A DNA stretch of 64,000 nt from Gammaproteobacteria bacterium. GTDB lineage: Bacteria; Pseudomonadota; Gammaproteobacteria; Steroidobacterales; Steroidobacteraceae. Each line of letters starts with the position of its first letter. Within the stretch, counting starts at the first letter, position 1. Shown here in pieces: positions 1-13,284 of this stretch. Under the pieces are notes generated by a model. The model had not been told where the DNA came from, made no database searches, and saw nothing but the letters and a program-made list of their open reading frames with translations. Where the stretch lies: assembly GCA_025359565.1 (NCBI GenBank), contig JANYFY010000032.1, forward strand, positions 1 through 64,000. Reading direction: 5' to 3'. The translations under genes were made by a program, and so were the position numbers.

Positions 1-113
1 TCGAACCCCTGGTCGCGTGCATACCCCGCCATCGATACCCCACACCCCTCAAAATCCTGCCAACGCGTCAGCCACGTCGCGCCCTTCGTTGCCCTCTGCT
101 CCCGTGTCAACAT
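1..113 (-). CDS. IS66-type transposase accessory protein (TnpA-like), N-terminal part
   Basis: An ATG at 113-111 follows an AGGAGAA ribosome site by about six bases. The frame stays open to the window edge for 37 codons. The visible part (MLTREQRATKGATW, then LTRWQ and a SMAGYARDQGF stretch) looks like the N-terminal helix-turn-helix of small IS66 accessory proteins, in which a 'W...G.S...YA...G' pattern precedes the recognition helix. Its position just inside the IS end supports this. Family assignment rests on a short fragment. It could be another IS-borne HTH protein. Confidence 0.45.
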   Translation of the reverse strand, partial: MLTREQRATKGATWLTRWQDFEGCGVSMAGYARDQGF

Positions 114-195
114 GCCGTTCTCCTGAAGTGAAACCAAATGACATGAAATCACGAGCCTCACAAAAATCGAAGAACGTACATCCCTGACCGCTTAC
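1..195 (-). mobile_element. IS66-like insertion sequence, one end only
   Basis: Read on the minus strand, the element begins with GTAAGCGG at 195-188. GTAAGCG is the usual terminal sequence of IS66-family inverted repeats. About 80 bases inside this end a short ORF with a good ribosome site starts (113), as expected for the first IS66 gene. The rest runs off the left edge. The outer boundary falls inside a GIY-YIG reading frame, so the element interrupts that gene. IS66 elements usually make 8-bp target duplications. The predicted duplicated target is the 8 bases at 196-203 (CATCAAAG on the minus strand), which should recur beyond the far end. Confidence 0.6.
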
Positions 196-383
196 CTTTG
201 ATGTGGTCGTCACCGACTGTCAAGTACATGCTGAATCGATCCCATGACTCGCCATGCTTGTCGCGCAGATGCGTCTTCAACCGACCCCTGAGGTCTCGTG
301 CCAGTTCGACGTAATAGAGCTTTTTTCTCTTGCAGAGGGCGTAGACGCCGTTACGGTGGCGCGCCTCGCTTTGCTCCTGTCAT
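196..383 (-). pseudogene. GIY-YIG nuclease-like gene, frameshifted and cut by IS66
   Basis: An ATG at 383 with a GGGGAAA ribosome site lies 9 bases after the hsdR stop, so this was the last gene of the restriction operon. The frame from that ATG stops after ten codons. The next frame carries RHRNGVYALCKRKKLYYVEL, DLRGRLKTHLRDKHG and ESWDRFSMYLTVGDDHIK, a recognisable GIY-YIG-like domain (NGVYAL and LYYV are the two core strands). A one- or two-base indel near codon 3 is therefore needed to read it. The domain ends at 196, where the IS66 end begins. Genes of this type often sit behind type I hsdR. Function is lost here unless both lesions are artefacts. Confidence 0.65.
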
Positions 384-392
384 GATTTCCCC

Positions 393-3547
<3,155 letters not shown>

Positions 3548-3551
<4 letters not shown>

Positions 3552-4051
3552 GCTGCTGCCTCAGCACGTCCCAGAACAAACCGGGCGCGCTCGCTGCGCA
3601 ACATCTCGTAAGGAGTCATGAAACGCAGACCCAGACCAGCGCAAACGTTGGGAATCTTGATTCGCTTTACAGAGTTGGCGGGCACTTCGTGAGTGACCAC
3701 GACATGCGAGCCCGCAAGAGCGTGGGCAATGAGATAGAAATCAGCCACCTGTAAGAAGGTGCTGATGGCAGCCGGTTCGTACTGTTGCTGCGTCACCCAA
3801 GTGCTCACGGCGCCAAATTGTGCCGCGACCGCAGCACCCGTCTTCACAAACAAGGCATTGCCGCGATCGTGCGCCCAGTCACTCAGCTCATCGGCGCCTG
3901 CGGCTATTTCATCCGCGACCTTGTCAATACTGATTACTCGCCCAGCCGCACCGTTGTCGACCAGCCACTCCCAAAAGGCGGGGCAGAAATCTAAACCGTA
4001 GTGCAGGTTCTTGGCTTGTATAAAAACGTTCGCGTCGAGCAGGTAGCTCAC
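3548..4051 (-). CDS. PIN-domain ribonuclease-like protein (DUF4411)
   Basis: This 167-aa protein begins [13 protein letters not shown], the first acidic strand of PIN nucleases. The later DFYLIAHAL and VVVTHE stretches supply further acidic positions, and KRIKIPNVC is a hallmark of DUF4411 proteins. Such proteins are predicted RNases and are commonly the toxin partner of an XRE-ImmA/IrrE gene. That gene lies immediately upstream here, with a 4-base overlap (4048-4051). The stop overlaps the hsdR start in the same way. Placement of a toxin-like pair inside a type I restriction operon suggests addiction to, or control of, the operon. That role is inferred. Confidence 0.85.
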
Positions 4052-5199
4052 AACATCACCCCAAGCTCGCGTGCTGCTTCGTAGAAGGTGGCTGACTTGC
4101 GCACGCCCAACATGCGGAATGCGTCCTGAAACAGCGTCTGGCCTTCCAGCGTGCTGGACAACACCGCCCGTGCGAAGCGCTTGCCGGTTCGTGCGCCTAG
4201 AGTGCGGTAAAAATCTCCACCGCCGGCGCCGCCCCGATCAAGCGCCCGGATACGGGACAGTTCTTCGCGATAGACCCGCCAAAGGCGCGCCTGATCGATA
4301 ACACCGGCATCGAACAACCGACGCAGTGTCACCAGCGTGCTGACCTTGAAAAAGCGCGCCAGACGTTGAATCTCCTCCGCAATCGGGACGTTGGTCTGAT
4401 GTTCTTGCCGCAGCGCTGCTAGGGGCACCAGAAATTCTGCAGCCACCGCATTACACCAGCGCTCCTCACGTTGTTCCGGGGGTTGCCCGGCCACCGGATC
4501 GGAGATGCCGCTCGCGCCTAACCAAAGGTGAGCGAGCTCATGAGCCAGAGTAAACATCTGCGCGGCCTTGCTGTCGGCCGCATTGATGAAGACTAGGGGT
4601 GCCAAATCGTCGGCTAGCGCGAATCCGCGGAATTCCTCGATATCCAGCTTGCGGTGACTATTGCTTCCTAGGATAGAGCTGGCCATCACCAATACGCCGG
4701 CCGCCTCAGCATTCGCGATCAGCTGGCGCAGTGCGTCGGTCCATGTTGGTAGTCGTTGCCGGCCCTCAACAGACAAGTCTAGTGCCTGCCGCATCGCCTC
4801 GGCGACCCGCTCGGGCGAATTCTGCGTTCGGACACTGCCAACGAAGGTAAGCGGCGCCAGGGAGTGCACTCGAGCATAGTCTCGAAACCAGTCCTGTCGC
4901 TGCTGGCAAAGGTAAATCGTGTCGAGCAGATTCGGACTTGGACGCGTGACCACGCGATCGCCCAAAGTTCGGAAGTCTGGGATTGGCAGCGCTTCTCGCG
5001 GCGGACCTGGAAGAAATAAATATCCGATCGGGACGTATACCGCACGGGCGAAGTCTTCCAGTTGCCGCAGGGTCGGAAGTACCGTACCAACCTCCCATTC
5101 TCGGAGCTTCGGAAAACGCCCGGCCAGATAAAACGCATCCATCCCGGCGCGCTCACGAGCCCAGGTCAGCAACTGCCGGTTGACTGCGATGCGATTCAT
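4048..5199 (-). CDS. XRE-family regulator with ImmA/IrrE metallopeptidase domain
   Basis: This 383-aa protein has an N-terminal helix-turn-helix-like region (WARERAGMDAFYLAGRFPKL, then EWEVGTVLPTLRQLEDFARA) followed by an ImmA/IrrE domain with the zinc site HELAHLWLG (HExxH) near residue 221. Proteins of this architecture bind DNA and may cleave a repressor or partner protein. The usual partner is a DUF4411 PIN protein, encoded next with a 4-base overlap. The gene starts with ATG at 5199. The roughly 190 bases upstream, to the hsdR stub, contain no recognisable gene and may hold the module's own promoter. An antitoxin or regulator role for the PIN protein is an inference from gene pairing. 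Confidence 0.88.
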   Translation of the reverse strand: MNRIAVNRQLLTWARERAGMDAFYLAGRFPKLREWEVGTVLPTLRQLEDFARAVYVPIGYLFLPGPPREALPIPDFRTLGDRVVTRPSPNLLDTIYLCQQRQDWFRDYARVHSLAPLTFVGSVRTQNSPERVAEAMRQALDLSVEGRQRLPTWTDALRQLIANAEAAGVLVMASSILGSNSHRKLDIEEFRGFALADDLAPLVFINAADSKAAQMFTLAHELAHLWLGASGISDPVAGQPPEQREERWCNAVAAEFLVPLAALRQEHQTNVPIAEEIQRLARFFKVSTLVTLRRLFDAGVIDQARLWRVYREELSRIRALDRGGAGGGDFYRTLGARTGKRFARAVLSSTLEGQTLFQDAFRMLGVRKSATFYEAARELGVML

Positions 5200-5387
5200 G
5201 CTGGATTGCCAACCATTATCATACTACGCCTCCATCTTGAAACTTCTGCAGCCAATCCAACGCCACGGTGCGGCTTGACGATCATCAGATGCTCGAAGCC
5301 CTGCCCGGATTCAACGAACGAACTGGAGAAGTTTTCGCCGACGCGAATCAAAATCATGGAATTCTTCCGGAGCCGGCGCACCAATAA

Positions 5388-5483
5388 TTATTGGCCGGCG
5401 CGTCGTAGCACCGCGTAGCCCAGCGCTCCGAGCCAGGCCAGCGACGCGTCTTCGACGAACGATTCGCTGAATTTTCCGCTCAT
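5388..5483 (-). pseudogene. Stub of a second hsdR 5' end
   Basis: A 31-codon frame starts with an ATG at 5483 that overlaps the stop of the DUF3644 gene (ATGA). It reads MSGKFSESFVEDASLAWLGA then LGYAVL, clearly homologous to the first residues of the intact hsdR ([26 protein letters not shown]). The DNA is similar but diverged, so this is not a fresh duplication. After the match the frame enters unrelated sequence and stops. It marks where hsdR once followed the DUF3644 gene directly. The region 5200-5387 after it shows no gene I recognise. Confidence 0.8.
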
Positions 5484-6472
5484 TCTTTGCCCTTATATCT
5501 CGCCACGTTGTCTTCGCAGTGCTTTCGTACGAAGCTCAACCAAGTGTCGTACCAGTACCAAGACTTCTCTACCTGAACTCCGAATCCCTTGCCGGCGGCC
5601 TTGGCATCCGCGTCGCGCCACAGCGTCGTGTGGTTGTGCATTGTGAAAAGACGATAGCCATCGGCCTTCATCATTTTCACGATGCCGCTAGGCAGTTGTT
5701 TGGGCCTTTCTGTCTCTCGGATCACTGCGTAAGATTTATTGACGTCCGCGGCCAGCGTCGAATCCGCTTTCACGAATTCAATAACCTCATCAGCCTGCCC
5801 TTTGCGATTCGCAGTCTTCGCTATGAATAGAACACGGTACGCATAGCGCGGACTATTGAACTCCCCCTCGGATAGCTGGCCTTCAAAGTCCTCGACGAAC
5901 GCCTTGATGTGCGACGGCATCGCGTCGGGCTGTGGCAGTGTTGCAACTTGTTCTCGCGAAATGGAAGAAAACTGCAGACTGAATGCCAGATGCTTATCAA
6001 TTCCCTGCTCGTCTCCGAAAAGCTTCCTCACATAGGTGTTGTAGTTCAGGCAGCATGCTTGGAACTTGGCACTTAGAGATGCGTCAAGACGCGACGTCAT
6101 CTGATGTTCAATCTCATGACGGACACCGATGAGAAACCGCAGGTTGTTCGAAGCGTCCTTGTCTATCGGAGAGTTTTGGTCGTTTAGACAGCGTTCCAGC
6201 TCCCAGTGCTTCCGCGCCCCGGCTTTGGTTTTTTCGAACGCTCGACGCTTTGCTTTCTTAGTGAAATAGCGGTACTCGACTCGTATTTTCCGGTAGTGCG
6301 CGTGGAGCAAATATGTCCACGCGATGTTCATCAGCACGATAAAGATTTCCGACTTGAACGTAATCAAGGGGCTATTGAAGATCTGAACCGCTGCCAACGC
6401 CGCCTCACGCGACTTTGTCAGTAGCTCACCAGAGACAGAGAACGCGCGCCGGACGCGTCGAGCCTTGGCCAT
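5480..6472 (-). CDS. DUF3644 domain protein of the restriction operon
   Basis: This 330-aa protein carries the DUF3644 signature near its N-terminus: KSREAALAAVQIFNSPLITF followed by KSEIFIVLMNIAWTYLLHA. A charged middle section contains RHEIEHQ. The family is frequently found in type I restriction operons and other defence loci, but its biochemical role is not established. The start lies against the hsdS stop (1-base overlap) and the stop overlaps the hsdR stub, so it belongs to the same transcript. The GC content is lower than that of hsdM and hsdR, hinting at a separate history. It is probably a soluble accessory protein. No catalytic residues can be named with confidence. Confidence 0.8.
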   Translation of the reverse strand: MAKARRVRRAFSVSGELLTKSREAALAAVQIFNSPLITFKSEIFIVLMNIAWTYLLHAHYRKIRVEYRYFTKKAKRRAFEKTKAGARKHWELERCLNDQNSPIDKDASNNLRFLIGVRHEIEHQMTSRLDASLSAKFQACCLNYNTYVRKLFGDEQGIDKHLAFSLQFSSISREQVATLPQPDAMPSHIKAFVEDFEGQLSEGEFNSPRYAYRVLFIAKTANRKGQADEVIEFVKADSTLAADVNKSYAVIRETERPKQLPSGIVKMMKADGYRLFTMHNHTTLWRDADAKAAGKGFGVQVEKSWYWYDTWLSFVRKHCEDNVARYKGKE

Positions 6473-7738
6473 TAGCCCAGCCTCTCGATTGAATTCTCCG
6501 CGTCCTTCACCCTCAGCTCGCCGGAAACTAGCTTCGGCAGTAGCGCGTCGCGCAGCGCGGCGAGGTAACGACTTTCTTCTTCGGCGTGATGCGTTCGACG
6601 TGAAAGCGCCGCGGATACCCGGTCGAAGCTAGCAATGAGTGCAGCCGACGGAAGTACTTGTAGGCTCATATATGCGAGGTTGCGACTTAGACCCGGCACC
6701 GCCGAATCTGCGCCGAGAGATGCAAGATCATGGTTTTGTAGAACGCGAAAAAGGAACGATAGACTTCGGGAGAGTGCCCTTGGAGTAACGAAGAATGTTG
6801 TATCAATGGGAAAGAAGTCTGTTGGAACCCATGTTGTTACGCCGGGATTACCCTTTCGCCCTACGACAATTCCCGGGCCAGTAACAAGCCGCTCGTCATG
6901 CCAACCAATCTGCCCGTTGGAGCCGTAGACTGGGATGGTTCCGTCCCGCCTGTCTTCTGCTTTGAGCGCCTTCCCGTACGCGAACTCCAATAATTCCCTG
7001 AGTGGCTTGACCTCCCACCCCCTCGGAATCTCCCCCAGCTCCGAATCCTCAAACGAATCCGGAAACAAGTCAGCAATATGCTTGGGCAGTCCGGGGTCGC
7101 GCCCTTCGGCCTTGGCGCGGACTGGGTCGAAGTCCACGAACCACGACTTGAAGAGCGCCCGCGTCATCGCCTCCAGCGTCTCGTTCATTCGCCGGTTCAG
7201 TTCGATCTTTTCGTCCAGCGTGCCGAGGATGTGGGCGACGGCGCGTTGCTCCTCCGTCGATGGAAGGTCGAATCGAAATGCCCCAATTCTTGAAGGCGCT
7301 GTATGCAGAATCTTGGTGCCACTAGCTGAGGTTACGAGCTCGCGATTGAACTCCTGCCAGCGGAATAGCCAGTAGAGAAAGTCGAGTGCGACAATTGCGC
7401 CGCTTCGAATGACAACCTTGCCAAGGCGCTGATTGTGCAAGTAAATGCGACCATCATTCGGCACTCTCGCGGGGATTCCGAGAATCTCTCCCCCCGCGGT
7501 TTGGCACGTCATAATTAGGAGCATGTCGCCAGGTGCCAATTCGTATTCCTTGGGGTAGCTGCTCCGGTACTCCTTGACGGCCGTCTCCGCAAACCGAAAC
7601 CCGCCTGTGTAGCGAAAGTTGCCGACACTGACAACGATGGGCAGACCTATGCGGCAGTCCTCATGGAAGAACTCGCTCTTGAACGGCCAACCGTGCTTAA
7701 TTTCCACAAGGTCGCCAAGCTTTGACGGCGTCCATCCG

Positions 7739-7749
<11 letters not shown>
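6472..7749 (-). CDS. hsdS: Type I restriction specificity subunit S
   Basis: HsdS chooses the DNA target through two target recognition domains separated by conserved helices. From the ATG at 7749 the protein has 425 aa. TRD1 ([15 protein letters not shown] onward) is followed by the central repeat ([20 protein letters not shown], then [18 protein letters not shown] and [12 protein letters not shown]). TRD2 starts at GEIPRGWEV, and the second spacer helix ends [21 protein letters not shown] longer frame to 7797 exists, but the ATG at 7749 is preferred because the protein then begins [12 protein letters not shown] as in relatives. It overlaps the end of hsdM by 11 bases. Both TRDs look complete, so specificity should be bipartite. 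Confidence 0.93.
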
Positions 7750-9307
<1,558 letters not shown>

Positions 9308-9361
9308 TTCATTTCCTTGAGACGGCCGTCACACGCCGACCGTACTGCCCCAACAAGCTTT

Positions 9362-9895
9362 TCACTTGAGCGCCAGCATCCTGACGAAGCCGGAAATCCG
9401 GTCCGCTTCGGCGCTGGTCAGATCATTCGGAATATTGACCAGCGTCACGACAAGACCCGGCCGAACTGGAACCGAGGTGCGATAGGTTCCCGCAATTTCA
9501 TCTGTGACTTGCTCCGTGGCGTCCCTCGACATGTGTTCGCTGTTCACAGATCCCTTGTCTTTTTTCCGGCCGGCAGCGGTAGTGCGAGTCTTGATCGTGA
9601 AGTTCGCAGGATCCTCGCGCCAAGTGAGGAATAATTCGACCGCTCGCCGAACTCGGCGGCCATACTCCTTCAGAGACGTGGGATTAAAATCCTTGGCGCG
9701 CTTGTTCGTGAAGCGCTTGATGGCAGTGTCCAGGTCCAGCTGACTCAGATCAGACTTCTCCGCGTCAGACAGAATTGCGAGGACATTTCTCGTCGCAACA
9801 GCCAAAGCCTGGGCAGTGGCCGCCGGCATGAGCCCCTTGTCGCCTGCATGGTCGAGAAATTCCATCAGATCGTCCGTCGAGTACCCATTTGCCAT
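9362..9895 (-). CDS. Unknown protein heading the restriction operon
   Basis: This 177-aa protein starts at the ATG at 9895. A longer frame to 9964 would overlap the divergent ATPase gene and is less likely. I do not recognise a named family. The middle (DTAIKRFTNKRAKDF, then LKEYGRRVRRAVELFLTWRE) resembles the helical core-binding segment of tyrosine recombinases but has no catalytic domain. The C-terminus (VRPGLVVTLVNIPNDLTSAE, then RISGFVRMLAL) resembles small DNA-binding accessory proteins. It lies 54 bases before hsdM on the same strand, as first gene of the operon. A regulator of the locus is the most natural guess, without proof. Confidence 0.7.
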   Translation of the reverse strand: MANGYSTDDLMEFLDHAGDKGLMPAATAQALAVATRNVLAILSDAEKSDLSQLDLDTAIKRFTNKRAKDFNPTSLKEYGRRVRRAVELFLTWREDPANFTIKTRTTAAGRKKDKGSVNSEHMSRDATEQVTDEIAGTYRTSVPVRPGLVVTLVNIPNDLTSAEADRISGFVRMLALK

Positions 9896-9902
9896 GACAA
9901 TA

Positions 9903-9957
9903 TTCCTACGGTATATTAGCCGCCAGACGTAAATATAACGTATTGATATGCCAGACG
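9903..9957. promoter_or_regulatory. Divergent promoter region with 8-bp direct repeats
   Basis: The 52 bases between the restriction operon (left) and the DUF4143 ATPase (right) are AT-rich. The word GCCAGACG occurs at 9922-9929 and again at 9950-9957, the second copy overlapping the ATPase start codon. A TATAAC box at 9935-9940 lies so close to the ATG at 9948 that the ATPase message may be leaderless, and no Shine-Dalgarno is visible there. Shared control of both units is inferred. Confidence 0.35.
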
Positions 9958-11180
9958 CAAACACCCATTACCCGCGGGTCATTCAACCTCAGCTGAATGC
10001 TGATCTGAACCTGTATCCGGTGGTTGCGGTCATGGGAGCGCGGCAGGTCGGCAAGAGCACCCTCTGCCAAGAAATCGCTGCAGCGCAGGGCTTTGCGAGA
10101 CGAACGCTCGACGACCGCGATGTGCGCGAACAGGCCATCGCGGACCCTTCAGGGTTCCTGGCGGACCTCGGAGACCAGGGGGCGTTCATCGACGAGGTGC
10201 AACGGGCCCCCGACTTGATGCTGGCCATCAAGGCGGTCGTCGATCGGGACGGGCGTAACGGCCGATACCTGGTCAGCGGATCAAATCAGCCCAAAGTCGG
10301 ACAGTCGGTGAGCGATTCGCTGGTGGGACGTGCGACCTACCGCACGCTCCGGCCCCTGACCTTAAGCGAACTGCGATTCGACGAGGAGCTTCGGGGTTGG
10401 AGCTTCCTATTCGGGGCAGACGAAGCGGCGGTCATCGCCGAACTTGAACGCCGCGCCGCCTCCAGCGGGCCATTGGATTGGCAACCTGTCGCCAGGACTG
10501 GAGGGTTCCCTCGGGCCGTTGCCGCCCCACCCGATCAGCGCCTGCGCTTACTCGACGACTACGTGGAAATCTTTTCGCGTCGTGACTTTCTGGAGATCCT
10601 CGAAGTCGAGTCAGCTCCGAGACTAGAAGCTTTCATGAGATTGACAGCCGCGCGAACAGGACAAGAGGTCAACGTGTCGGGTCTGTCCAACGATCTGGGC
10701 ACGCCGGTCACCACCATCCGACGATGGCTTGCAGCACTCCAACGCAGCTACCTCATCCAACTCATCCCGCCGTACTCGAGAAATTCAGGGCAGCGCGTGA
10801 TCAAGGCGCCGAAACTGTACAGCGTCGATGCCGCGCTCGCCCTGGCGGCCTCGCGCGAGACCGCGCCAGCGGGCTTTCATCTGGAGACCCTGATTGCCAG
10901 CGACTTGCTTGTCTGGCGGGATGATTCACCAACCCGTGATCTCCACCATTGGCGACTGAGCTCGGGCCAGGAGGTTGACTTCATCCTGGAGGAGAACGGG
11001 CAGCTGCTACCCGTCGAGGTCAAAGCGAGCAACGCGGTGCGTGCAGATGAAGCGCGACACCTGGTCACGTTTCGCGAACGTCATGCGAATACGCCGCGAG
11101 CTGTCTTGCTGAGTTGCGATCCGCACATCAGAGTAATCAGGCCGGGCATACTCGCGTGTCCGTGGTGGGCGGTCATGTGA
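9948..11180 (+). CDS. AAA+ ATPase with C-terminal DUF4143 domain
   Basis: This 410-aa protein has Walker [10 protein letters not shown] (about residues 30-38), Walker [12 protein letters not shown] (near 80), a sensor-like [10 protein letters not shown], and a C-terminal DUF4143 region ending [14 protein letters not shown] and LLPVEVKAS, which has the layout of a PD-(D/E)xK fold. Members of this widespread family lie in genomic islands. Their substrates are not known and some are thought to act in defence or toxin-antitoxin settings. The gene stands alone on the plus strand, divergent from the restriction operon. Its stop codon abuts a relic of hsdM on the other strand, so the gene was probably brought in with or into that relic. 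Confidence 0.88.
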   Translation: MPDANTHYPRVIQPQLNADLNLYPVVAVMGARQVGKSTLCQEIAAAQGFARRTLDDRDVREQAIADPSGFLADLGDQGAFIDEVQRAPDLMLAIKAVVDRDGRNGRYLVSGSNQPKVGQSVSDSLVGRATYRTLRPLTLSELRFDEELRGWSFLFGADEAAVIAELERRAASSGPLDWQPVARTGGFPRAVAAPPDQRLRLLDDYVEIFSRRDFLEILEVESAPRLEAFMRLTAARTGQEVNVSGLSNDLGTPVTTIRRWLAALQRSYLIQLIPPYSRNSGQRVIKAPKLYSVDAALALAASRETAPAGFHLETLIASDLLVWRDDSPTRDLHHWRLSSGQEVDFILEENGQLLPVEVKASNAVRADEARHLVTFRERHANTPRAVLLSCDPHIRVIRPGILACPWWAVM

Positions 11181-11283
11181 GGCCGAGGACGACGCGCTTG
11201 TACTCGGCCGCGTCCATGTTGTTGCGCAGCGCGTCCACGGCGACCCACAGCTTCGCCTCGAAGCTGAGGCTGGCGCTGTCAGG
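11178..11283 (-). pseudogene. Relic of a second hsdM N-terminal domain
   Basis: About 105 bases match the hsdM segment at 9175-9282 closely and in the same orientation. They encode [20 protein letters not shown] then [10 protein letters not shown], against [20 protein letters not shown] in the main copy. The match stops at the end of the DUF4143 gene on one side and runs into an ATPase relic on the other. It is a non-functional scrap of another hsdM, and it makes a direct repeat flanking the 9.3-11.2 kb segment. Confidence 0.85.
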
Positions 11284-11446
11284 ACGGCATCGTTGTCGAA
11301 TGAAACGTAGTGGTATCCGCACCGCTGGCCCACGCTGCGCGCGAGGGTCATGTTGCCGCTTTGACGCGGCCCTTGAATAAGAACGGCGGGCAAATCGAGC
11401 AGCGCCGCGTTCAGGCGGCGGATCGTTCGAGCGGCAACCGGCGTGG
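11284..11446 (-). pseudogene. Relic of a P-loop ATPase N-terminus
   Basis: One frame reads [35 protein letters not shown], then [13 protein letters not shown]. This is the start of an AAA+/DUF4143-type ATPase (family form GPRQSGKTT). The lysine of the P-loop is replaced by Asn (GNM), and the frame joins the hsdM relic at about 11283. No start codon is visible and a TAG lies just upstream. It is a different gene from the intact ATPase at 9948, with opposite strand and different sequence. The 250 bases beyond it (11447-11700) show nothing recognisable apart from an AT-rich stretch near 11660-11690. Confidence 0.7.
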
Positions 11447-11700
11447 GCTACGATAGACCCCGCAGTCGGCTGAATGCTAGTTCGGGCATCGGCTAAATGC
11501 CAATTCAAGGATCGGCCGAAAGCAAGTTTACGCTGAGCAAAATCCCGACCTCGCAGGGAGGCCGGAGCCGACTGCAGTCCTACTACGAGCTCGCCGAACG
11601 GTTCGACGGAGCACGCCTCAAGGTTGTAACTAGCGTTGTAGCTTGCCCATTGGAGCTGTAATTTTATTCATAAAAATCAGTTTTTTAAGGGTGAACTGTG

Positions 11701-12003
11701 CTAGCAGGTGCAGAACACCGAATAGGTTTTGAAGGTGTTTACGGTCGCCACCGCCTGCGTCGCGCTCTTCTCGATTCCCTCTGCAAAGAAATCCAACCAG
11801 CGCTCCCAATCGGACGCCCCGCGCCAAGCGGCGCGATAGATGCCATCAGATTTCCGCGGCCGAGTTTCTCCGCGAACGAAGCGCGGCGTCGCATTGGCCG
11901 CGACGCCGACGCGACGCAGCGGGTTCGCAACTTCCTCACGCCACTGGCGTAGGGTGACCTTGCGAATATGAGCGTGTACAGCTGCTCGCCAAGCACCGCC
12001 CAA
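11701..12003 (-). pseudogene. Possible relic of a Fic-family protein C-terminus
   Basis: This open stretch encodes GIYRAAWRGASDWERWLDFF then AEGIEKSATQAVATVNTF. The 'DWE.WL.FF..G' pattern followed by a helix is typical of the region just after the catalytic part of Fic (AMP-transferring) proteins. The Fic motif HPFxxGNGR is not present, so only a tail would remain. The frame upstream is unlike the family. It lies between the ATPase relic and the AAA ATPase gene, in a stretch already full of gene fragments. A short unrelated gene is possible. Confidence 0.35.
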
Positions 12004-12030
12004 TCCTTCTGCGCGCCGCCCATAACTGAT

Positions 12031-13236
12031 TCAGCGCAGCTCATGTTGCAATGCCTGCGGTGGCCAAGTTCCCGCTTGCACGCGCCGTTCGTACCATCGA
12101 TGCATGGCGGCGTCATCCACCGCGTATTCACCACGCGCCGATTTCCACACCAGTGCGGGCGTGCGCTGGCGAAGGGATTCGAGCGCGCTTTGCGCTTGCT
12201 GTGCATTCGCTTTCTTGGGGGTCTTGTCGTGATAGAAGCGCAAAGCCTCGGCATCATAGGGACGAAAGCGTGAGCCCTGTTCCAGTAGTCGCCACACAAT
12301 GGCCTGCTCCAGCGGATTCAGACTCAGATAATCCGACTCCATCTGTGCTTCATCAGCCTGTTGCTGTGCTTGCCCGGCTTGCAGCACGGCCGGCTCGAAT
12401 CGCCCGCTGATGGCCGACAATGGGCTGAGTGACCGCCCCAATGCATCCATGAAAAACTGGGGCCGGCAACCAAACTTTTGAAAGGCTTCGTGCAACAGTT
12501 TTTGATCAACTGGCACCAGATCGAGCCGTTGCTTTTCGACCAGGCCGGCAATGTGAGCAATGAAACCTGCATCGAGTTCGGGCATGCGTTGTATCTGTGA
12601 GCCGTAGAAAGGCGCGCCGCCGGTGTTGACCAGTCGCAGCAACTTGTCACGGTCGGAGCCGGACATGATCAACATGAGTTTCACGTCGCCGGGACGGTTG
12701 AGCTGGTCGCGCGCTGACTTCAGCGCGGCCATGGCCGTTTCGCCCGCTTCGCTAGTGAGCGCATGCTGCGCTTCGTCCACGATCAGCGCGACGGGCGACT
12801 GGGCGGCTTCGATGAGGGCCCGCAAGGCATCAGGCAGGGTGGCGCCATCAAGTTTGCCGATCTTGCTGGTATCGATGTTCAGCCAGCCGGCGAGACTGAC
12901 CTTATCCAGCCCGGCCTTTCTCGCCGTGCGGGCGATCAGGCCCAAAGGAGGCTGCAACGCACGGCCGATGGCTTCAGCAATCAGGTCGCCCGGATCACGG
13001 CGTTGATCCGCCCAGAGATCGAGGTACACCACGACGACACCCCGATGCTCCAGATTGGGTTTGAGATCAGCCTGCAGGAAGGTGGTTTTGCCGGTACGCC
13101 GAGGGGCAGCCAGAAACAGTCCATTGTGGGCATCTGAAAAGACGGATTTTCCGAGCAGGGCGTCCGCAAGCTGGGAGGCAAGCTCCGCTCTAGGGTAGAA
13201 AACCATGTTTTTATTCTCTTCTATGCAGGAAACCAT
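12031..13236 (-). CDS. AAA-family ATPase, function unknown
   Basis: This 401-aa protein has Walker A APRRTGKTTF near residue 45 and Walker B VALIVDEAQHAL near 155, followed by an arginine- and Asp-containing sensor region (MLIMSGSDRDKLLRL). The C-terminal half is helical, with SLNPLEQAIVWRLLEQGSRF near 300, similar to winged-helix-tailed ATPases. Two starts are possible: ATG 13236, and ATG 13206 preceded by a GAAGAGAA ribosome site. The family shape (MVFYPRAELASQLAD) favours 13206. The upstream palindromes overlap the first ATG and suggest autoregulation. It is a single gene in the island. A mobile or defence-linked role is inferred. Confidence 0.82.
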   Translation of the reverse strand: MVSCIEENKNMVFYPRAELASQLADALLGKSVFSDAHNGLFLAAPRRTGKTTFLQADLKPNLEHRGVVVVYLDLWADQRRDPGDLIAEAIGRALQPPLGLIARTARKAGLDKVSLAGWLNIDTSKIGKLDGATLPDALRALIEAAQSPVALIVDEAQHALTSEAGETAMAALKSARDQLNRPGDVKLMLIMSGSDRDKLLRLVNTGGAPFYGSQIQRMPELDAGFIAHIAGLVEKQRLDLVPVDQKLLHEAFQKFGCRPQFFMDALGRSLSPLSAISGRFEPAVLQAGQAQQQADEAQMESDYLSLNPLEQAIVWRLLEQGSRFRPYDAEALRFYHDKTPKKANAQQAQSALESLRQRTPALVWKSARGEYAVDDAAMHRWYERRVQAGTWPPQALQHELR

Positions 13237-13259
13237 AAATTATGATTCCCAGCATAATT
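13223..13259. promoter_or_regulatory. Paired palindromic operator over the AAA ATPase start
   Basis: Two related 14-base elements lie head to head: ATGCAGGAAACCAT at 13223-13236 and ATGATTCCCAGCAT at 13242-13255. The reverse complement of the first is ATGGTTTCCTGCAT, matching the second at 11 of 14 positions. The second sits inside a perfect inverted repeat, AATTATG (13238-13244) with CATAATT (13253-13259). They cover the first possible start codon of the minus-strand ATPase. A regulator binding two sites is the simplest reading. Confidence 0.5.
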
Positions 13260-13284
13260 GAAAATAATCAGGCGGGCCAGCCTT

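Noticed and set aside
5196-5384. 62-codon minus-strand ORF before the ImmA/IrrE gene
   Set aside because: It has no recognisable motif, lies in scar sequence after the hsdR stub, and its codon pattern is not convincing.
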